DNA from: Acidobacteriota bacterium
GTDB lineage: Bacteria; Acidobacteriota; Vicinamibacteria; Vicinamibacterales; CAVVIG01
Direction of reading: 5' to 3'
DNA: 49,576 bases
NCBI GenBank assembly: GCA_003222535.1
Contig: QHWJ01000246.1
Location: 1 to 49,576 of the forward strand
Part shown: in pieces, positions 44,159 to 49,576 of the stretch
Layout of the letters: each line of letters opens with the position of its first letter
Numbering within the stretch: the stretch's first letter is position 1
Translations under genes and position numbers: made by a program
The notes under the pieces: generated by a model
Seen by the model: only the letters and a program-made list of their open reading frames with translations
Told to the model about the DNA's origin: nothing
Databases searched by the model: none

Positions 44159-45409
44159 TTACTCCCGCGCCTGTGCGATCACCATCGCAATCGTGAGCAC
44201 AATCATCGTCCCTGCGGTGACCCACGAGACGACGTTGTACCAGCGGGAGTTGATGTGTTTGCCCATCAGTTCGGCGTCGTTGATCAACAGCAGCACGAAA
44301 ACCAGCACGAACGGCAGCAGCACGCCGTTCGCCACCTGCGACAGCACCATGACGCGAAAGAGCGGGAAGTGCGGCACGAGCACGACCCCGGCGCCGAAGA
44401 CAATCAGCGCCGTATACAGCCAGTAGAAGGCCGGCGCTTCCTCGAACCGCTTGTCGAGTCCCGACTCGAGACCCAGGCCCTCGCACACAGCGTAGGCGGT
44501 CGAGATCGGCAGGATCGACGCCGCGAAGAGTGACGCGTTGAAGAGCCCCGCGGCAAACAGGAGGTAGGCGTAGTCGCCCGCGAGCGGACGGAGCGCCTGC
44601 GCCGCATCGGCGCCGGTCTCGATGTTGAACTTGCCGGCCGAATGCAGCGTCGCCGCGCACGCGACGACGATGAACCATGCGACGATCGCCGCGAAGAGGC
44701 ACCCGACGATCACGTCCAGCCGCGACGTCGAGTACTGCCGCGCGGTCACTCCTTTTTCGACGATCGATGCCTGCAGGTAGAACTGCATCCACGGCGCGAT
44801 CGTCGTGCCGGCGAGGCCGATGACCATCGACAGGTAGCCGTAGTTCCTGAAGCCGATGCTCTCGGGCCGGGTCAGCGTCGACAGCGCCGCCGCCTTCCAG
44901 TCGGGATGCGCCAGCACGCCCGACACGATGTACGCGACGTAGAATCCCGATGCTGACAGGAACACTTTTTCCACGGTGCTGTAGGTCCCGTGGACGACGA
45001 TCCCCCACACGATGAAGGCGGCCACCGGCACGACGATGTATTTCGAGACGCCGAACAGCTCGAAGCTGCTCGCCACGCCGGCGAACTCCGACACGACGTT
45101 GCCGAAGTTGGTGACGACGAGCGCAATCATCAGCAGGAACGTCGCCCGAAAGCCGAATTCCTCACGGATGAGGTCGCTCAACCCCTTGCCGGTCACCGCG
45201 CCCATCCGCGACGACATTTCCTGGATGACGACGAGCGCGACGGTGATGGGGATCATCGTCCACAGCAGCGTGTAGCCGAACTGCGCGCCCGCGACCGAAT
45301 ACGTGGCGATGCCCCCGGCGTCGTTGTCCACGCTGGCCGTGATGAATCCCGGACCGACAACCGCCAGGACCAGCGCGATCCGGACCCGCCAACTCTTGAG
45401 GAGGCTCAT
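44159..45409 (-). CDS. Nramp-family transporter with atypical metal site, possible Mg transporter
   Basis: 416 residues, about 11 membrane helices. TM1, normally DPGN in Nramp manganese/iron carriers, reads SVDNDAGGIATYS (residues 26-38). TM6, normally MPH, reads TTIAPWMQFYLQ (about 200-213). These are the two metal-binding stretches, so the usual substrate is unlikely. Loss of the methionine motif is a hallmark of Nramp-related magnesium transporters; I infer a similar role. The gene 9 bp upstream in the same direction encodes an MgtE-type magnesium-sensor domain without the channel part, which supports this. Confidence 0.85.
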   Translation of the reverse strand: MSLLKSWRVRIALVLAVVGPGFITASVDNDAGGIATYSVAGAQFGYTLLWTMIPITVALVVIQEMSSRMGAVTGKGLSDLIREEFGFRATFLLMIALVVTNFGNVVSEFAGVASSFELFGVSKYIVVPVAAFIVWGIVVHGTYSTVEKVFLSASGFYVAYIVSGVLAHPDWKAAALSTLTRPESIGFRNYGYLSMVIGLAGTTIAPWMQFYLQASIVEKGVTARQYSTSRLDVIVGCLFAAIVAWFIVVACAATLHSAGKFNIETGADAAQALRPLAGDYAYLLFAAGLFNASLFAASILPISTAYAVCEGLGLESGLDKRFEEAPAFYWLYTALIVFGAGVVLVPHFPLFRVMVLSQVANGVLLPFVLVFVLLLINDAELMGKHINSRWYNVVSWVTAGTMIVLTIAMVIAQARE

Positions 45410-45418
45410 GGCGGTCGC

Positions 45419-46654
45419 TCAGCGGTGCCGCAGCATCGTGATCACGTCGTCCGCCGTGATGATGCCGGCCAGGCGCCCGTGCTCGTCGACCACGGCGAGG
45501 GTGATCAGGTTGTATTTGTCGAAGAGCGCCGCGACCTCGTCCTGCGGCGTATCGGGCGCGCACGCGATGTGCGGCTCGCTCAGCTCCGAAAGCTGGATGG
45601 CGGGTGACGAGATCGCAATCTTCACGAGCGGCACCGAGCCGACCAGCTTCTGACCGGCGCCGGTGAGATAGATCGTCGCGAGCGCTTCGCGGCTGCCTTC
45701 GAACCCTTTCAGCGCCTCGATGGCGTCGTCCACGACGGCCGTCTCGGAGACGGCGATGTACTCCGTCGTCATGCGTCCCGCGGCGGTGTGCTCGCCGAAC
45801 TCGAGGAGCTGCGTCACCTCGCGGCGCTCCGCGGGCCGCATCTCCTCGAGAATCTCGCCGGATTGCGCCTCCGTCAGATCTCCGAGCAGGTCGGCCGCCG
45901 CGTCGGGGTCCATCTCCTCGACGATGTCGGCCACGCGATCCTTGTCGAGCGATTCGACGATCGAGACCTGGATGCCGGGATCGATTTCCTCGAGCGCCTC
46001 CGCGGCGACCTCCTCGTCGATCGTCTCGAAGACCGCCTCGCGCTCGGCGGGCGCGAGGTCCTCGACGATGTCGGCGATGTCGGCCGGGTGAAGCTTCGCG
46101 AGGCCTTCGTAGGCGATCTTCAGCTTGACGCGGCGCGCCGGGTCGGTCTCGAGAAGATCGACGAACTGCCAGGGGATCACGCGCGGCGGGATCTTCTCGA
46201 GCAGCGCGCGCAGCGTGAACGACGGGACGAGGCCCTTCGAGAGACGGCGAATGGCGCCGCGGGCGCCGACGTCGACGGCGACGACGTTCAGCAGCAGGTG
46301 GCGGTTCACCGGCGTCGACTCGATCTCGACGTCGTTGACGCGCACGACCTTGCGTCCGTGGACGTCGATGATCTGCTGATCGAGCAGATCGCGCTTGAGG
46401 AGCAGCAGGCCGTCCGAGGGAGAGAAACGGTCCCACTGAGACATCTCCGTGGCGGTGCGAACCGATGCGCCGGCGGACATGAGCGTGTCGGGCGGCAGTA
46501 TGCGCTCGCCGTCCGGCGTCTTGACAATCAGGTATGCGATGCGGGTGGGATGATCCTGCGGTGTGACGGCGATTTCACGCACCCGTCCACGCACGGTGCC
46601 GGAGGCATCGCGCACGGTGGCGCCGAGCAGTTCCGATAGGGCGACGACGGACAT
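45419..46654 (-). CDS. PRC-barrel / MgtE_N / CBS-pair protein lacking a transport domain
   Basis: 411 residues, soluble. N-terminal PRC-barrel-like domain at about 1-150 (LLGATVRDASGTVRGRV and, repeated, QQIIDVHGRKVVRVNDVEIE). MgtE intracellular N domain at about 185-285 (LHPADIADIVEDLAPAERE, DRVADIVEEMDPDAAADLLG). CBS pair at about 290-411 (MTTEYIAVSETAVVDDAIEA and GRLAGIITADDVITML). In MgtE these parts bind Mg and gate a membrane channel, but the channel helices are absent. Located 9 bp upstream of the Nramp-like gene, it may sense Mg for that carrier. A perfect palindrome touches its start codon. Confidence 0.9.
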   Translation of the reverse strand: MSVVALSELLGATVRDASGTVRGRVREIAVTPQDHPTRIAYLIVKTPDGERILPPDTLMSAGASVRTATEMSQWDRFSPSDGLLLLKRDLLDQQIIDVHGRKVVRVNDVEIESTPVNRHLLLNVVAVDVGARGAIRRLSKGLVPSFTLRALLEKIPPRVIPWQFVDLLETDPARRVKLKIAYEGLAKLHPADIADIVEDLAPAEREAVFETIDEEVAAEALEEIDPGIQVSIVESLDKDRVADIVEEMDPDAAADLLGDLTEAQSGEILEEMRPAERREVTQLLEFGEHTAAGRMTTEYIAVSETAVVDDAIEALKGFEGSREALATIYLTGAGQKLVGSVPLVKIAISSPAIQLSELSEPHIACAPDTPQDEVAALFDKYNLITLAVVDEHGRLAGIITADDVITMLRHR

Positions 46655-46666
46655 GGACCTAGGTCC
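46655..46666. promoter_or_regulatory. Perfect palindrome GGACCTAGGTCC at a start codon
   Basis: Lies directly upstream of the ATG (46652-46654, minus strand) of the MgtE_N/CBS gene, so it covers the place where a ribosome site should be. It is also GGACCT plus AGGTCC, the arms of the palindrome at 19355-19368 without its TC centre. Confidence 0.6.
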
Positions 46667-46753
46667 CCGAACAGGGCCATTGCGGTTGCCGGACCATTGT
46701 AGCTCGCCGCCTTCGCGGTTCCAGGACTAACGACGTAGGGCGACCCGACGTAG

Positions 46754-46799
46754 GGCGACGCTCTCAGGGTCGCCATTCGGCGAGGCTGCAGGCCTCGCC
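46754..46799. repeat. Two palindromes of the CT-nn-AG family
   Basis: 46754-46774: arms GGCGACGCT and AGGGTCGCC around CTC (one mismatch). 46779-46799: arms GGCGAGGC and GCCTCGCC around TGCAG. A direct repeat CGACGTAGGGCGAC (46731 and 46747) lies before them. No gene was recognised between 46667 and 46838. Confidence 0.85.
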
Positions 46800-46838
46800 C
46801 TGTGTCTCGCACGAGTCCCTTCGCGCGCGAGCGGACGC

Positions 46839-47040
46839 TCAATGCACGTGTTGCGAAGAAGCCCGGGCCGGCCGCCACCGCAGGAACACGTGGTAGGAGT
46901 GCGGCAAGCCGTAGAACTCGATCAACTCGGCCGACGTCCGGTGGACCGTGATGTCGGCGCCGAGACCGACGCGGCTCCATCCGTCGAGAGGAACGTCGCG
47001 CACGTAGCCGAGCGTCAGTGCGTGTCTTCGAGTCGGGCCG
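46839..47040 (-). pseudogene. C-terminal fragment of an outer-membrane-like protein
   Basis: Minus-strand frame reads HALTLGYVRDVPLDGWSRVG, then LGADITVHRTSAELIEFYG, LPHSYHVFLRWRPA and a stop at 46839. The pattern of paired beta-strands ending HVFLRWRP is like the last strands of acidobacterial barrel proteins I recall. No start codon or upstream part is found; at its 5' side lies Uma2 debris. I call it a gene remnant, with moderate confidence. Confidence 0.45.
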
Positions 47041-47100
47041 CTATAATGGCGGGAAGCTCATGGCTCGCCGAGCCGCAGCGGTCCGCATGACATACGCCGA

Positions 47101-47400
47101 ATGACAAATCCTGCGATCCTGGTCGAAGTCCTGTCCGAAGGCACCGAGGCCTACGATCGCGGATCGAAGGCGGCGCACTATCGCCGCATCCCGTCGCTGC
47201 TGGCGTACGTCTTTGTTTCGCAGGCCGAGCCGCGCATTGAAGAGTATCGCCGTGCGGACGCCGGTGGATGGCTGCTGTCGGAGGCACGCGGGGGTGAGTC
47301 GGCCGCGATTGAGCCGTTGGGGATCCGCCTCGACGTGAACGCCGTCTACGTGAATCCCCTGAACGCTGAACTCCATACAGGAACCCATGAAACGAGACCC
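47101..47400 (+). pseudogene. Uma2-family endonuclease fragment, N-terminal half missing
   Basis: The reading TNPAILVEVLSEGTEAYDRG then KAAHYRRIPSLLAYVFVSQ and EPLGIRLDVNAVY is the second half of Uma2/DUF820 proteins (PD-D/ExK fold), where EVLS and the following residues belong to the nuclease core. About the first 90-100 residues of the family are absent upstream, where a minus-strand barrel remnant lies instead. It runs in frame into the next small gene. Confidence 0.75.
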
Positions 47401-47610
47401 ATGAAAACAACGCTGGACGATGGTCTCCGGGCGCTCGCTGAATCGTCCGAGCTCGCCAGATCGATCCGCATCGAGCTGGACGACGACTACCTGCGCGCGA
47501 TCGCGATCGTCGAGGCCCTGCCGGAGAACCAGTCCGGCGCAGACAAGAGCTGGGTCTGGCGCATGGACGCGGCATGTCGCGCGGAGATTCGGAAGGCGAC
47601 GCGAAAGTAA
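47401..47610 (+). CDS. Small protein of unknown function next to a nucleotidyltransferase
   Basis: 69 residues from ATG 47401 (MKTTLDDGLRALAESSELAR, then SIRIELDDDYLRAIAIVEAL). Predominantly helical and acidic at the N-terminus, basic at the C-terminus (RAEIRKATRK). I do not recognise the family. Its stop is 1 nt from the start of the nucleotidyltransferase, which implies cotranscription. The frame continues upstream into the Uma2 fragment, so a fusion product is also possible. Confidence 0.55.
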   Translation: MKTTLDDGLRALAESSELARSIRIELDDDYLRAIAIVEALPENQSGADKSWVWRMDAACRAEIRKATRK

Positions 47611-47611
47611 G

Positions 47612-48130
47612 GTGGAGTCGCCGCTAGCTCGCCTCGGGCGCGCGCTTCACGAACGATCCGCGCGATTCGTTCTGATTGGCGTCGGAGGCGCCAACTTCTA
47701 CGCGCTCGGCGGATCGACCGTGTTCATGACGGAAGACCGTGATCTCTTTCTGCCTCTCGATCCCGACAACCTGGTTCGATGCTGGTCGGCGTGTGAGGCG
47801 ACCGGACTTGATCTCTGGAGCGGTCACGAACCGCTCGACTCGCCCCGCGATCGGTGGCTCGCCGAAGGCGTCGTGGAGCGACAGGCCCTCACGCGCGCAA
47901 CTGGAGAGGACCTGCAGGTGGACCTGACACTCGTCATGAAGGGGTTCGATTTCGAGACTGTCTGGAACGAGCGCAGTGTCTTCACTCTCGACGGTGTTGA
48001 CGTTCCCATCGCGCGGCTGCAACACATCGTCCAATCGAAGCACGCCGCCGGCCGCGACAAGGATCGCTTGTTCCTTGCCACGTATCGCGAGGTGCTCGAA
48101 CAGCTATTGCGCCGAGAGGACCGGACGTAG
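47612..48130 (+). CDS. Nucleotidyltransferase-fold protein (AbiEii-like)
   Basis: 172 residues, GTG start one base after the preceding stop. RFVLIGVGGANFYALGGST and FMTEDRDLFLPLDPDNL give the glycine turn and the ExD/DxD-like metal pair of minimal or AbiEii-type nucleotidyltransferases; DLQVDLTLVM supplies a later acidic strand. The tail RLQHIVQSKHAAGRDKDR is typical of proteins annotated as nucleotidyl transferase or AbiEii toxin family. A toxin role with the upstream small protein as partner is a hypothesis only. Confidence 0.75.
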   Translation: MESPLARLGRALHERSARFVLIGVGGANFYALGGSTVFMTEDRDLFLPLDPDNLVRCWSACEATGLDLWSGHEPLDSPRDRWLAEGVVERQALTRATGEDLQVDLTLVMKGFDFETVWNERSVFTLDGVDVPIARLQHIVQSKHAAGRDKDRLFLATYREVLEQLLRREDRT

Positions 48131-48176
48131 CGCGACCGACGCGTCACCGCCGCTCACGCGGTGTAGACTTCACGTG

Positions 48177-48539
48177 ATGAGCCTGTTTCGCGTCAACGTC
48201 GTGGCCCGCAATCCGAAGGATGAGAGCCAGGAGACTCCACCGATCGAGGCGCTGGTTGACACAGGGTCCGAGCTCACCTGGCTGCCGGCTCACGTCCTCC
48301 AACAGGCCGGAATCGCGCCGCGCCGGAAGCGGACCTTCTTTACGGCGACCAGGCAGACGGTAACTCGTGACGTGGGCTACGCCATCCTGGCGTCCGAGAA
48401 CTTCGAGACCGCTGACGAAGTGGTCTTCGCCGAGCCGAGCGACCTCGTCCTCCTGGGCGTGCGCACGATCGGGGGGTTCGGTGTTCTCGTCGACAACGTC
48501 GGTCACCGTTTCGTGGCCCAGGCTTCGATCGTCGCGTGA
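48177..48539 (+). CDS. Retropepsin-like aspartic protease domain protein
   Basis: 120 residues from ATG 48177. PIEALVDTGSELTWLPAHVL contains the D-T-G active-site motif of clan AA proteases, and VLLGVRTIGGFGVLVDN the hydrophobic-Gly psi-loop part. The length of about 120 fits a single lobe that would act as a homodimer. Substrate unknown. The next gene starts within or just after its stop. Confidence 0.75.
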   Translation: MSLFRVNVVARNPKDESQETPPIEALVDTGSELTWLPAHVLQQAGIAPRRKRTFFTATRQTVTRDVGYAILASENFETADEVVFAEPSDLVLLGVRTIGGFGVLVDNVGHRFVAQASIVA

Positions 48540-48556
48540 CGCTGCCGTGTAGACAC

Positions 48557-49570
48557 ATGCCGGACGTGTCCAGACGCTGGATCGGCGTCGGGGCGTGTGT
48601 CGTGACGGCGCTCCTCATCGCCGTCGTGACCGCGACGGTCGTCACGTCACGCCGTCGGTTGGCGCCCGCCGTCCCGGCCGCGGCGAAGCCCCATCTGCCT
48701 CGCCCGCCCGAGCGGCCGTTCCTCATGTTCATCAGCCTGGCGTCCGAGGACACGTTCAAGCGTGTCGTGCTCGCGCCGCTCGATGCGCCCGACGGCGCGC
48801 GCTACGTCACGGCGCTCAACTGCGAGCGCGTGTACTACGCGGGCTCGCGCGGCTTGTGTCTGGAGACGCGGCCCGAGCGCCCTGGCGTCGCGGCCCACTT
48901 CGCGCATGTGTTCGACGAGCACTTCACGCGGCTCCACACGCTGCCGCTGACCGGACCGCCGAGCCGCACCCGCTTGTCGCCGGACGGGCGTCGCGCCGCG
49001 TTCACGGTCTTCGACGAGGGGCACTCCTACGCGGACGGCGTGTTCTCCACGCGCACGACGATTATCGACACCATCGGCGGCAGCGTGATTGGCGATCTCG
49101 AGAGCTGGAAGGTGACGCGAGACGGCAAGCCGTTCGCGAACCGCGACTTCAATTTCTGGGGCGTGACGTTCGCGCCGGACGGCAACACGTTCTTCGCCAC
49201 GCTGAGGACCCAGGGCAGCGCGTACCTGATCGAGGGGGACGTCGACGGCCGTGCGGCGCGCGTGCTGATGCAGGGGGCGGAGTGGCCGTCGCTCTCGCCC
49301 GATCGCACGGGCATCGCGTTCAAGAAACGGGTGGGCGGATCCCATGGCTGGTGGCAGCTCTCGCTGTTCGACCTGTCAACGCGGGCGGTGCGCACGCTGA
49401 GCGGCGACACCGGGAGCGTGGACGACCAGGTCGAATGGCTGGACACGGCGAAGCTGATCTATTTCCGCCCGACGTCGGACGGCAACATCATCTGGCAGCT
49501 TCGCACCGACGTGGACGAGCCGCCGCACTCTTTCGTCCAGGCCGAGTTCTCGCCGGCGGTCGTGCGTTAG
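48557..49570 (+). CDS. Membrane-anchored TolB-like beta-propeller protein
   Basis: 337 residues from ATG 48557; a GTG at 48536 would overlap the previous stop and add seven residues. N-terminal anchor or signal (WIGVGACVVTALLIAVVTAT), then a propeller with PD40/WD40-like blades: SRTRLSPDGRRAAFTVFDEG, GVTFAPDGNTFFATLRT and WPSLSPDRTGIAFKKR. Probably periplasmic. The function of such proteins outside the Tol system is not known. Confidence 0.8.
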   Translation: MPDVSRRWIGVGACVVTALLIAVVTATVVTSRRRLAPAVPAAAKPHLPRPPERPFLMFISLASEDTFKRVVLAPLDAPDGARYVTALNCERVYYAGSRGLCLETRPERPGVAAHFAHVFDEHFTRLHTLPLTGPPSRTRLSPDGRRAAFTVFDEGHSYADGVFSTRTTIIDTIGGSVIGDLESWKVTRDGKPFANRDFNFWGVTFAPDGNTFFATLRTQGSAYLIEGDVDGRAARVLMQGAEWPSLSPDRTGIAFKKRVGGSHGWWQLSLFDLSTRAVRTLSGDTGSVDDQVEWLDTAKLIYFRPTSDGNIIWQLRTDVDEPPHSFVQAEFSPAVVR

Positions 49571-49576
49571 CGTTGT

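Overview
The window is about 49.6 kb of high-GC bacterial DNA that I would place in Acidobacteriota, most likely near Vicinamibacteria. That placement is inference. It rests on two long Oar-type TonB-dependent receptors with N-terminal carboxypeptidase-regulatory domains, a sulfatase fused to TPRs, an M13 peptidase, Uma2 debris, and an unusually repeat-rich intergenic DNA. No rRNA, tRNA, CRISPR array, transposase or origin was recognised, so this looks like ordinary chromosome.

Layout. 1-9700 (+): end of an amidohydrolase, two TonB-dependent receptors, and a sulfatase-fold/TPR protein. 9900-13600 (-): MoxR-type AAA ATPase, VWA protein and Lon-N-domain protein. 13700-17200: GDPD phosphodiesterase, threonine/serine dehydratase, TonB-like protein and family-5 uracil-DNA glycosylase. 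17300-25300: M13 metallopeptidase, diverging from a complete pyruvate dehydrogenase set (aceE, aceF, lpd). 25300-30440: a decayed HExxH protein with a small partner, a GAF/AAA/Fis sigma-54 activator, and a broken type III restriction Res subunit. 30600-34900: molybdenum hydroxylase of form-II CO-dehydrogenase type (small, large and FAD subunits) plus a CoxG-like protein. 34900-42250: lipA, then an aerobic benzoyl-CoA (box) block made of thioesterase, benzoate-CoA-ligase-like enzyme, TetR regulator, boxC and boxB. 42500-46650: metallo-hydrolase, peroxiredoxin, and an atypical Nramp transporter beside a PRC-MgtE_N-CBS protein. 46800-49570: gene debris, a small protein plus nucleotidyltransferase pair, a retropepsin-like protein and a TolB-like propeller.

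How genes connect. aceE/aceF/lpd make the pyruvate dehydrogenase complex, and lipA makes the lipoyl cofactor that aceF needs. The ligase, BoxB and BoxC form the activation, epoxidation and ring-cleavage steps of aerobic benzoate breakdown. A perfect 16-bp inverted repeat over the predicted boxC transcription start is a good operator candidate for the adjacent TetR. The MgtE-type sensor protein 9 bp from the Nramp-like gene, whose metal-site motifs are atypical, suggests magnesium transport.

The most unusual signal is not a gene. Most intergenic spaces here hold short-period tandem arrays (7-9 bp units, a different unit at nearly every site), often as two inverted blocks. In many cases the array starts at the stop codon, and several stop codons are themselves made by the first repeat unit. 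A second family of about 18-21 bp palindromes (variable GC-rich arms around a CT-nn-AG core) sits between genes and also in frame inside at least five protein-coding regions. One period-9 array also sits in frame inside the sulfatase gene. I know of no described system that covers all of this.
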